The position numbers were made by a program, and so were the translations under genes. Shown piece by piece: positions 16,538-24,306 of a DNA stretch of 35,393 bases. Where the stretch lies: the NCBI GenBank assembly GCA_016875135.1, contig VGSE01000007.1, positions 1-35,393 of the forward strand, given 5' to 3'. The stretch's first letter is position 1; the number at the start of each line of letters is the position of its first letter. The stretch comes from Deltaproteobacteria bacterium. GTDB taxonomy: Bacteria; Bdellovibrionota; FAC87; UBA2466. The notes under the pieces were generated by a model. The model was not told the DNA's origin. It ran no database searches and worked only from the letters and a program-made list of their open reading frames with translations.

Positions 16538-18385
16538 ATGACTCAATTTCTTAAAACCTCAATTTTAGTTGTTGGAATTCTTTTCCCATTGTTGGGTTGC
16601 AAACAGGAAAACACGGCAGTCATTTCGGAGCAAAGTCTCACTGAATTCAGGAGAAATCCTGCACCCAGTGAAATTACTCTGGCTTCTGTTGGGATATCTT
16701 CGATTTTGAATTCAAAAAGCACCGATAGTGGATTTATTTCGGGGCCGGGAACGGGTGGAAATGACACTGGGACTGTTACTGCTCCCCTCATTGCCGTTGC
16801 TTTAAGTCCGATAGGAACCAGAATAGCTCAAGGTGTGAGCTTCTCATTTACTTTAATCGGAATTTATGCGGATGGTTCTAGCAAAAATCTGACTACTCAG
16901 GCGACCTGGAGTTCAACTCAGTCTGATGTGGTCTCGGTAGACAACACCGGAAAATCGCAAGCTAAAGAGCCAGGGACTTCTGTCATTATGGCACGAGTTC
17001 CTAATTTCACTGCCGTGAGTTCTGTGACTGTAACTCTTCCCGGGCAAGATCTCATCGCGGGCCCTCAAGGGCTGCCCGGACTTAATGGACGAGATGGATC
17101 AACTATTCTCACCGGCACTGAAAATCCTAAATCGGAGTTAGGAAAAGATCTTGATCTCTATCTTAATCAAATCAGTGGTGAATTGTTTCGCAAAGAACTC
17201 AATATCTGGAAAAGTATTATTACTTTGGTTGGGCCAGTAGGAGAAAAAGGAGAACGTGGCGAGAAAGGAGATCGCGGAGAAAAAGGGGATGCAGGTGAAA
17301 GGGGGGAAAGAGGAGAACAAGGGCTTCGTGGTGAGCAGGGAATTCAAGGAGAGCGTGGCCTGCAGGGGATCGCAGGTAGTGAGGGTAGATTTGGGGTCGA
17401 TGGAAAAGACGGCAGAAATGGAAAAGACGGAGTTAATGGCCAAAATGGAAAAAATGGGAACTCTATCCTTGCCGGTTCGGGAATTCCTGAACAGGACGTC
17501 GGCCAAGAGGATGACCTCTTTTTTGAACAAGAGAGCGGTGAGGTCTATAAAAAAGTAGATGGAACATGGGAATTTGTTTCTAGTCTTAAAGGAGAAACAG
17601 GAGAAACAGGAGAAATAGGAGAAACAGGAGAAACTGGGGAACGGGGGATTCAAGGCGAAACGGGAGAAAAAGGAGAACAAGGTTTTCAGGGCGAGAGGGG
17701 TGAACGAGGATTTCAGGGGATACAGGGAGAAAGAGGAATACAAGGCATTCAGGGAATTCAAGGCATTCAGGGAATTCAGGGTGTGGCTGGCGAGAAAGGT
17801 GAAAAAGGTGAGAGAGGGTATGGTGTTGGAGCTTTTTCAAGACCGACAAACCAATGTCCTGCAGAAGCCAATGGTGGAGTAGAGTTGGCGCTCTTTACCG
17901 ACCTGAATAGCAATGGAAATTTGGATTCCAATGAAATTGTTAATTCCGTTAGCGTGCTTTGCGGCGGGTTAGCGGGACGTGAAGGTAGAGCCGGAACTTC
18001 GTCTCGTATCACGGTAGAATTGGCTTCGCGAACTCTCTGTGCTGCCGGAGGCTATCTCTACACCACTCAAAACGGTAATGAAGCTCCCACTTCAGTTCCG
18101 GTTTGTCATGGAACTCAAGGGCTACAGGGACTACAAGGTCCTCCTGGGACTACAGGAGGAGGTGTGACTCCAGTTAAATTCTGTTCTTCGGATTTAACAA
18201 CTTTTCCGGAGTATGGCCTTTTAGTCGGAAATGAAATGTTTGCCGTTTATTGGGGGCCGGCCCCTTACAGCCAGGGACAAAATACGGCATTTTTAGCTAA
18301 ACTCATTCCCGGTTCTTATAGGTCCACAGGAGGAAATGGCTGTTACTTTCGTGTAATACCGGGAAATTTGATTGTTGAAAACTGA
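16538..18385 (+). CDS. collagen-like lipoprotein with Ig-like (Big_2-like) domain and C-terminal EF-hand-like/DUF7151-like segment
   Basis: SD AGGAGG before the ATG at 16538. Lipobox-like FPLLGC. Ig-like region 'IAVALSPIGTRIAQGVSFSFTLIGIYADGSSKNLTTQATWSS'. Long G-X-Y tracts (GEKGERGEKGDRGEKGDAGERGE...; GETGETGEIGETGETGERG...GIQGIQGIQGIQGIQG). 'DLNSNGNLDSNEIV'. Confidence 0.9.
   Translation: MTQFLKTSILVVGILFPLLGCKQENTAVISEQSLTEFRRNPAPSEITLASVGISSILNSKSTDSGFISGPGTGGNDTGTVTAPLIAVALSPIGTRIAQGVSFSFTLIGIYADGSSKNLTTQATWSSTQSDVVSVDNTGKSQAKEPGTSVIMARVPNFTAVSSVTVTLPGQDLIAGPQGLPGLNGRDGSTILTGTENPKSELGKDLDLYLNQISGELFRKELNIWKSIITLVGPVGEKGERGEKGDRGEKGDAGERGERGEQGLRGEQGIQGERGLQGIAGSEGRFGVDGKDGRNGKDGVNGQNGKNGNSILAGSGIPEQDVGQEDDLFFEQESGEVYKKVDGTWEFVSSLKGETGETGEIGETGETGERGIQGETGEKGEQGFQGERGERGFQGIQGERGIQGIQGIQGIQGIQGVAGEKGEKGERGYGVGAFSRPTNQCPAEANGGVELALFTDLNSNGNLDSNEIVNSVSVLCGGLAGREGRAGTSSRITVELASRTLCAAGGYLYTTQNGNEAPTSVPVCHGTQGLQGLQGPPGTTGGGVTPVKFCSSDLTTFPEYGLLVGNEMFAVYWGPAPYSQGQNTAFLAKLIPGSYRSTGGNGCYFRVIPGNLIVEN
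17590..17635 (+). repeat. 9-bp tandem repeat (GGAGAAACA) inside the collagen-like CDS
   Basis: ggagaaacaggagaaacaggagaaataggagaaacaggagaaactgg. Confidence 0.85.
17732..17782 (+). repeat. 18-bp tandem repeat (GGCATTCAGGGAATTCAA) inside the collagen-like CDS
   Basis: ggaatacaaggcattcagggaattcaaggcattcagggaattcaggg, encoding GIQGIQGIQG. Confidence 0.85.
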
Positions 18386-18402
18386 AGAGGTGCATTCCAT
18401 AA

Positions 18403-18434
18403 CTGCACCCTTTGAGTGGGCTTTTTAAGAGGTT
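18403..18434 (+). repeat. dispersed repeat arm, copy D (left arm of foldback element)
   Basis: CTGCACCCTTTGAGTGGGCTTTTTAAGAGGTT. The 24-nt core at 18409-18432 is the reverse complement of 18588-18611 at 23/24 positions. Confidence 0.85.
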
Positions 18435-18611
18435 CAAACGGCCATGAAGTTGGACTAAGGCGCGCAATTTATTGGCCGTTTGACGAAGAGGTGAATTATC
18501 AAATGAAACTCCAAGAAAACTTATCAAATCTCATAACCTTGGTCCTCTATAAGTCTTTGCAATTTAAGAAAAAACATATCGGACCAACCTCTTAAAAAGC
18601 CCACCCAAAGG
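18409..18611. other. ~200-bp intergenic foldback element (candidate MITE or structured ncRNA)
   Basis: 24-bp closing arms 18409-18432/18588-18611 (23/24). Internal perfect 10-bp inverted repeat TCAAACGGCC/GGCCGTTTGA (18434-18443/18474-18483). TTGGTCC/GGACCAA (18539-18545/18581-18587) abuts the right arm. Confidence 0.6.
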
Positions 18612-18616
18612 AACAG
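18539..18616 (-). repeat. dispersed intergenic repeat, copy B (right arm of foldback element)
   Basis: TTGGTCCTCTATAAGTCTTTGCAATTTAAGAAAAAACATATCGGACCAACCTCTTAAAAAGCCCACCCAAAGGAACAG. Aligns ungapped with copies A and C. Confidence 0.88.
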
Positions 18617-18699
18617 ACAAAAAAACAAATTGATGCGCTGCGCTGTTTTGTGGTATTTCATTGGGCAACGAGAACGAAAGTTTTCACAAAGGGGGGCCC

Positions 18700-19983
18700 G
18701 TGAAAGCAAGTTTTTTTCTATCGCTTCTTTTCTTAACGGTCGTTTCTTCAGTCTTCATCGAGAGAGTTCAAGCAGCCCATCCTGACTCACATACACCTAG
18801 CAAAGTCGATCTTGATAAAGAGATTCTCAAATATCAGATGGATGCGCTCCTATGTGCCGCTTCTCCCTTAGTTGCTAGAATCCCGGGAAGCTCTCACATT
18901 TTGGAAGCCTCAAAGTGTGCTTTGGCTGCAGGGTTGGGAGTTACTGAAATCGTTCGCAGCTTAACCGAGTGTGCGCACATGAGACATGCCGGCGGAAAGG
19001 TAAACGAGAGAGATTTTCTGGGATGCTTAAAATCGGGTTCTTCTTATTTTGCTTCAAATAAAGAGGCTCTGGCCTGTCTTTTGGGAAGCGGGCTTGATAA
19101 GAGTGCCAAAAAAATGCTCCAGCATTTAGGTATTGTAGGTGACATCATAACTTGCAGTTTAACGGTGGCCCAAGGGGCAACCCTGTTGGTGGACACAACT
19201 CGAGCAGCAAATGCAGCTCGTGCAGAAGCTAGAAAGTCCGCCGAACTCTTGGCAAGACTCGCCTCATCTTTAAAAGGCAGCCGAATTTATAATATGGGAT
19301 ATTATCGAGGTTGTTTATCAGTCACAAAACATTTTCCTAACAATGAAGATAGATGTCTTTCTCAATGCCACAATGACAAACAGTATGGCATGGGCGTGTT
19401 GGGAAGTTCTCTGAACAGAGAACAACAAGCCTATACTTTCGAGGCCTGTAAATTTGGGTGTAAGCTGACCGAAGCAGTTCCCAACTCTTGGATCTATACG
19501 ATGTTGGTTTCATCCGAGCCTGGACAAACAAGACGGGGCTGTGAAGCTGTTGTGGATAAAGTTCGAAATAGTATAGAGGGCATGGCTCAAGTTAATTTTA
19601 GAACTCTTCCGCTTCCAGGAACGGATTCAGGGTCGCAGTCTGAACGAACAGGGTCTTATTTGGCGTGGAGAATTAGAATCAATGCTGCTTTAGATGCTAT
19701 TCAACGTAACTGGGATAGCTTAAGGCCTCAACGAGGTTTTGTTACCACTGAAAACTTGTTGGCTTACGCCAATGGAAACGATGACGATTCCAAACTTATC
19801 AGTTCGGTTTTCGGAAATCGTGACTTAGGAGTTTTTTCTTACGGAAGAATTGAAGTTCCTACGTTAGCTGCTTATTTGGATTCAACACAGAATTCAGTAG
19901 TTGACGGTTTGATTTCTCAATCGGATGTTGCCGCCTTCCGAAGTGAAATCAATGGATACTATTTTGGTGAGCCAATACTATAA
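18700..19983 (+). CDS. hypothetical secreted cysteine-rich protein
   Basis: Likely GTG start at 18700 (in frame in the ORF beginning at 18661) with signal peptide VKASFFLSLLFLTVVSSVFIERVQAAHP. Several Cys, including 'DRCLSQCHND...FEACKFGCKL'. No recognised domain. Confidence 0.75.
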   Translation: MKASFFLSLLFLTVVSSVFIERVQAAHPDSHTPSKVDLDKEILKYQMDALLCAASPLVARIPGSSHILEASKCALAAGLGVTEIVRSLTECAHMRHAGGKVNERDFLGCLKSGSSYFASNKEALACLLGSGLDKSAKKMLQHLGIVGDIITCSLTVAQGATLLVDTTRAANAARAEARKSAELLARLASSLKGSRIYNMGYYRGCLSVTKHFPNNEDRCLSQCHNDKQYGMGVLGSSLNREQQAYTFEACKFGCKLTEAVPNSWIYTMLVSSEPGQTRRGCEAVVDKVRNSIEGMAQVNFRTLPLPGTDSGSQSERTGSYLAWRIRINAALDAIQRNWDSLRPQRGFVTTENLLAYANGNDDDSKLISSVFGNRDLGVFSYGRIEVPTLAAYLDSTQNSVVDGLISQSDVAAFRSEINGYYFGEPIL

Positions 19984-20078
19984 GATGTTTGAGCTAAATC
20001 TAATTGCAGCACGAATTCGGCACGACCTCTCACGCATAACGAGAAGGCGCTAGGTTACGACCCAGGTATACTTTAACC

Positions 20079-21848
20079 CTATTTCAACTTTTCCTGAACT
20101 CGATAAACAGGATAAAGGCCCAATGTCTGATCCCAACTCGGGTGAAGCCGGTAAAAAAACTCAAGCCTTTTCTCCGGAGATTCCTCAAATTCACTTTGCT
20201 TAAGTTTTTCTTCAAAAACTTTTTTGATTTCAGGGTTGGTTAACATTTCTTTTGCAACTGATTCAGTCACATAGTTTTCCATATACTCTTTTTGCTCAAA
20301 ACGTGAATTAAAAAACCCCCACGCCAATAAGGAATCAGGCCCCTTGGGCTCGAACAAATGAAAAATCAGAAAGGCCTTAGGTTGACGAGTCGAAACAAAA
20401 AGGTCTCCAGGGTTTATAGTAACTTTTTCTTTTTTCCATTCTCCCGTCACTTTTAATCCCTGGTGTCCTTCGAAAGATTTCTCTGCAAACTTAAAGGAGT
20501 CCGCTCGAAAAATCTCTACCTCTTTTATTCCAACTTGGTCTTCAATTTCTCGAAACTGAATGCCATGGGCCTGTAACTTAGGAATCACTATGGACTGAAA
20601 AGATTTGGGAACAATATACCCTTCGGGGATCCGCTCTGAAATTTCAGGAATCACTTCAGTATAGAGCGGGACCTTCCAAACTTCTGGTTGGTTAGAAAAG
20701 TAGGTTATCTTCGTAGTACCGGAAACAGCGGAATCTTCTCTTTGATAATGATAGCCAAGAAATGAGATCTCCTCTTTTTTCTTTTCCGAATTTTTAAATG
20801 CAAGTCCCATCTCCTGACCTACCTGTGAACTGACTTGACCGTCTAATATTTCAATTTGCTTACGCCACTGTTTCCCTTTTTCTGCGATAATCAGGAGCGT
20901 GTTTTCCACAACATTCCGAGCCGCTTTAACCCGAGTGGCATAATCCTTCCAAGAGTGGGTTTCCACCAACATGCCAACCCTGTTTCTGACTCCCAGATAC
21001 CCTTGGGAATACCTTGGGGGGGCTACCCCTAAATCAAATCCCGATGATGGCTCATCTTCTTTGAGAAAAGAGGGATAAAAACCCAAAGGCAAGTGGCCTT
21101 CAGTTTTTAGCCCATTAAGCACCATTTCCTTAATTTCTAACGCCATTTCTCGGGTTTCTTTGAGACCATAAAACAACGGCTCCATGATAATCGAGACATC
21201 ATGCTGAAACTTTGCCCCATCGGTGACATGTAAATCTAAACCGATCAAAGGATCCCATTGATTGAGGAGTTGAATCATCGCTTTCATTTCGGGGCTGTCC
21301 ACTTTCATGTAATCGCGATTAAGATTGTAGTTCTGCGCCGTAGTTCTCCATCCCATCTCCTCGGGTCCTACTTGATTGGGGCGATTGTGTTTTCCAAACC
21401 GTTCATGTCCATCGACATTAAATACAGGAACAAAGACTAAAGTAACTTCTTTAAGGGCTTTGACCGTTTTTGGATTGGCTTCATTTTCAAGGATCTCTCT
21501 AATCAACCAAAAACCAGCATCTTTACCATCAATCTCCCCTGCGTGAATACCCCCTTGAACAAAAACAACCGGCCGTTTTTTCTTTTTAGCATAAAAAGAC
21601 AAAAGCCCTTTTTTGGAATCGGCAACAACGAGAGCTCTCATTTGACGTCCCTCGGGAGTTTTTCCAAAACTAATGCAGTCCACATTTTGCGGAAATTTTT
21701 TGGTAAAGGCCTTACAAAGCCTTTCCACCTCCACATAACGTCCGGTCTGTTTCCAATGGGTTAGCTCGGCGGTTGTTTTGAGAGCCTTAGTGCTTCCAAA
21801 GACTACACACGCCTGAAACCCTAAAACCAAATATAAATATTTTTTCAT
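20079..21848 (-). CDS. M14 family zinc carboxypeptidase, exported
   Basis: Zinc motif 'GGIHAGEIDGKDAGFWL' (HxxE), 'NLNRDYMK', 'GLDLHVTDGA', 'GMLVETHSW'. N-terminal signal peptide. Confidence 0.92.
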   Translation of the reverse strand: MKKYLYLVLGFQACVVFGSTKALKTTAELTHWKQTGRYVEVERLCKAFTKKFPQNVDCISFGKTPEGRQMRALVVADSKKGLLSFYAKKKKRPVVFVQGGIHAGEIDGKDAGFWLIREILENEANPKTVKALKEVTLVFVPVFNVDGHERFGKHNRPNQVGPEEMGWRTTAQNYNLNRDYMKVDSPEMKAMIQLLNQWDPLIGLDLHVTDGAKFQHDVSIIMEPLFYGLKETREMALEIKEMVLNGLKTEGHLPLGFYPSFLKEDEPSSGFDLGVAPPRYSQGYLGVRNRVGMLVETHSWKDYATRVKAARNVVENTLLIIAEKGKQWRKQIEILDGQVSSQVGQEMGLAFKNSEKKKEEISFLGYHYQREDSAVSGTTKITYFSNQPEVWKVPLYTEVIPEISERIPEGYIVPKSFQSIVIPKLQAHGIQFREIEDQVGIKEVEIFRADSFKFAEKSFEGHQGLKVTGEWKKEKVTINPGDLFVSTRQPKAFLIFHLFEPKGPDSLLAWGFFNSRFEQKEYMENYVTESVAKEMLTNPEIKKVFEEKLKQSEFEESPEKRLEFFYRLHPSWDQTLGLYPVYRVQEKLK

Positions 21849-21895
21849 GAGTAAACGGCTATCCTAATCAGATTGGGATGCCAAGACGAGAAATG

Positions 21896-22792
21896 TTATT
21901 TTTTTACAGCAAGTTCTTTTTGGAAAGCTTGTATCCGTTGAGCCAAATTTTCTCGAACTTTTTCCGGCAAAGATTCAATGGCCGAACTACATCTTTTGGA
22001 GTTAAAGTGAAGAAGGCAGTGGTAGTTAACTTTGGCCTCTAAATCTTCGGTTCGTGTTCGAGTAAGGAAAAACACAGCCGATGCGGTAAATAGCAAACTC
22101 ACGATTCCGGCAGAGACCATTTTTTTCCATGGCTCCAACACTCGTCGAGCCACCCCAAAATGATGGACTAAAAACATCAAAGTTCCAACCCCGGAAATCA
22201 CCATAACTCTCTTAAAAAGCTCATTCATTAAAAAATTGGACAGTCCAGGTGAGAGCTCGATGCGACTTGAAAGCACAGAGGTGAATCCAGCAATTAAAAG
22301 GAGCATCTTCCCAAGCAAAACAAGGGAACTTAAGTCCATGTCTGCAATGTGTAGCCCTTGGCTTTGGTGGATCGGAGTTTGTTTAAACTTCTCTAAAATG
22401 GCATTAAGATCATGACAAGCTCGCCTTCGAGTACGAATTCCTCTAAAACCCACCGGACTCAAAGGCAATATAGCAGGCAACAAAAAGAAAGTTAAAGCCC
22501 TTAGTCGAAATCCGACTTGAATCCAAGAAGCCAAAACAACACGCTCAGAATCGTGTCGAATATCAACAAAAGTCGTATAGTAATTGGGGTCGGCCCCCTT
22601 CGAGTAGAGACGGCGGTGCGCTTTACAAGCTACCATGTGGTAGTGGTGCTCGTGGGCCCAATTTTCGAACGCAAACCAAGATTCTTGTCTGACATTAAAG
22701 GCACGGGTCCATTGCCCTTCACGGTTAAAATCTTCCTCTTCACCCTCTTTGCGCTTTTTTTTCTTTTTCCAAATAGCTGTATTCACAAACAC
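21896..22792 (-). CDS. hypothetical membrane protein
   Basis: Two to four TM segments (ALTFFLLPAILPLSP, LLGKMLLLIAGFTSVL, VISGVGTLMFLVHHFG, GIVSLLFTASAVFFL). GTG start at 22790-22792. Confidence 0.65.
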   Translation of the reverse strand: MFVNTAIWKKKKKRKEGEEEDFNREGQWTRAFNVRQESWFAFENWAHEHHYHMVACKAHRRLYSKGADPNYYTTFVDIRHDSERVVLASWIQVGFRLRALTFFLLPAILPLSPVGFRGIRTRRRACHDLNAILEKFKQTPIHQSQGLHIADMDLSSLVLLGKMLLLIAGFTSVLSSRIELSPGLSNFLMNELFKRVMVISGVGTLMFLVHHFGVARRVLEPWKKMVSAGIVSLLFTASAVFFLTRTRTEDLEAKVNYHCLLHFNSKRCSSAIESLPEKVRENLAQRIQAFQKELAVKK

Positions 22793-22856
22793 TACACCCT
22801 ATGAGTTTCTCACTTCCCCTAAAGCAGCAAGGGAAGTGCCATTGAGGTGTAGACAT

Positions 22857-23162
22857 TTAGTATCTAGGTAATTTGGGATCTATTTGCACCGACCAAGCTT
22901 CAATACCGCCACTAATATTTTGAACGTTCTTAAATCCCTGGCTCCGCAAAAAGGCAACTGCTTGAGCGCTTCTCATTCCATGATGGCAAAGAACCGCCCA
23001 GTGTTTATCGGAATCGAGTTCTTGAAACCGTTGTGCAAACTCGCTTAAAGGAATGTGAGTACCGCCAATATTAGCGTATTCAAATTCGTCCTTTTCCCGG
23101 ACATCTAGAATTAGAATATCCTCTTTTTTGTCTAGTTTTTCTTTAAGCTCGATTACTGTCAT
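22857..23162 (-). CDS. single-domain rhodanese-like protein
   Basis: 'ILILDVREKDEFEYANIGGTHIPLSEF', active-site loop 'LCHHGMRSAQAVAFLRSQGFKNVQNISGGIEAW'. Probable start MTVIELKEKL at 23162; the ORF track extends to 23267. Confidence 0.92.
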   Translation of the reverse strand: MTVIELKEKLDKKEDILILDVREKDEFEYANIGGTHIPLSEFAQRFQELDSDKHWAVLCHHGMRSAQAVAFLRSQGFKNVQNISGGIEAWSVQIDPKLPRY

Positions 23163-23242
23163 TGGATTTTTTTTAGTTCTGTTTTCTCTTCTAACCCTTT
23201 TGACCAGTGACGAAAAGAGATTTTTATGTAAATCTTTCCAAT

Positions 23243-24211
23243 ATGGAAACACTACAAAAAGACCCACACCGCTGGATTTATCCAGATATCACTCCCTATA
23301 ATACAGGGAAACTTAAAGTCTCAGAACTTCATGAGATCTATTATGAAGAAAGCGGCAATCCCAAAGGAAAGCCTGTTTGCTTTGTTCATGGTGGCCCTGG
23401 CGGAGGGACTGAGCCTAAACACAGAAGATATTTTGATCCTCGAAAGTATCGCATCATTTTATTCGATCAACGTGGTTGTGGCCAAAGCACTCCTCATGCC
23501 TCCTTAATCGACAATACAACTTGGCATTTAGTCGAAGACATGGAAAAGCTTCGCACCCATCTCAGAATTGAAAGATGGCAAGTCTTTGGAGGCTCCTGGG
23601 GAAGCACTCTCGCTCTTGCCTATGCGGAAACTCACTCCGACCGAGTCACTGAACTTGTTTTAAGAGGCATTTTTCTTCTTCGAAAAAAAGAGATCGATTG
23701 GTTTTATCAAAAAGGGGCAAGTGAAATTTTCCCTGATGCCTGGGAACCCTACTGGAACCATATTCCAGAGAATGAACGCCATGATATGGTTTCGGCCTAT
23801 TACAAGCGTCTCACTCATTCAGACAAAAAAATTCAGATAGAAGCGGCTAAAGCTTGGAGCGTTTGGGAAGGAAGCACCAGTAAACTTTTTCCAGATCCTG
23901 ATTTTATTTCTCATTATGGAGAAGATGAATTTGCTATCGCTTTTTCTCGAGTCGAATGCCATTACTTTATCAACAAAGGCTTTATGGAAATCGATGGACA
24001 GCTTTTAAGAAACATCGATAAAATTCGCCATATCCCAGCTGTAATTGTGCAGGGAAGATATGATGTCGTTTGTCCCATGGACAGCGCTTGGGCACTTCAT
24101 CGGGCTTGGCCTGAAGCAGAGTTGATTGTAGTTCCCGATGCAGGCCATTCGGCTTTCGAGACTGGAATTTCAAAGGGGCTCATTGCGGCAACTGATAAAT
24201 TTGCAAAGTAA
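23243..24211 (+). CDS. pip: prolyl aminopeptidase (S33, alpha/beta hydrolase)
   Basis: 'VHGGPGGGTEPKHRRYFDPRKYRIILFDQRGCGQSTPHA', 'GGSWGSTLALAYAETH', 'VQGRYDVVCP', 'DAGHSAFE'. Start ATG at 23243 preferred over 23207. Confidence 0.95.
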   Translation: METLQKDPHRWIYPDITPYNTGKLKVSELHEIYYEESGNPKGKPVCFVHGGPGGGTEPKHRRYFDPRKYRIILFDQRGCGQSTPHASLIDNTTWHLVEDMEKLRTHLRIERWQVFGGSWGSTLALAYAETHSDRVTELVLRGIFLLRKKEIDWFYQKGASEIFPDAWEPYWNHIPENERHDMVSAYYKRLTHSDKKIQIEAAKAWSVWEGSTSKLFPDPDFISHYGEDEFAIAFSRVECHYFINKGFMEIDGQLLRNIDKIRHIPAVIVQGRYDVVCPMDSAWALHRAWPEAELIVVPDAGHSAFETGISKGLIAATDKFAK

Positions 24212-24306
24212 TAAAGCAATAGGGAGAGCTCACAAAACTTTGCTATAAGACGACGAGTGCCTCCGCCTCGCTCAAGAACAATTCTGTCTGTAAAAAAGCT
24301 CCCTTT

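Noticed and set aside
17590-17782. CRISPR-like regular repeats
   Set aside because: The repeats are contiguous, in-frame collagen codons without unique spacers; no cas genes nearby.
17138-17849. Long antisense ORFs (207 aa at 17138-17761 and 87 aa at 17586-17849, minus strand) opposite the collagen-like gene
   Set aside because: They mirror the G-X-Y codon repeats (Phe/Ser/Pro/Leu low complexity), have no start context, and are explained by the biased composition of the sense gene.
18389-18660. Retron-type msr/msd RNA explanation for the foldback region
   Set aside because: No reverse transcriptase ORF anywhere in the window, so only a generic structured element can be claimed.
18524-18709. 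61-aa and 64-aa minus-strand ORFs (18524-18709, 25367-25561) sharing '..LQRLIE(D/G)Q..'
   Set aside because: The shared peptide comes from the dispersed DNA repeat; the frame is broken by a stop in copy A, so there is no evidence that it is translated.
20014-20025. AATTCGGCACGA, identical to part of a common EcoRI cDNA-library adaptor
   Set aside because: Only 12 nt, embedded in continuous intergenic sequence between two intact genes with no junction signature; chance match is more likely than contamination.
22205-22220. CTCTTAAAAAGCTCA match to the repeat arm inside the membrane-protein gene
   Set aside because: Short (about 13 of 15 nt), within a CDS encoding ...NELFKRV...; consistent with chance.
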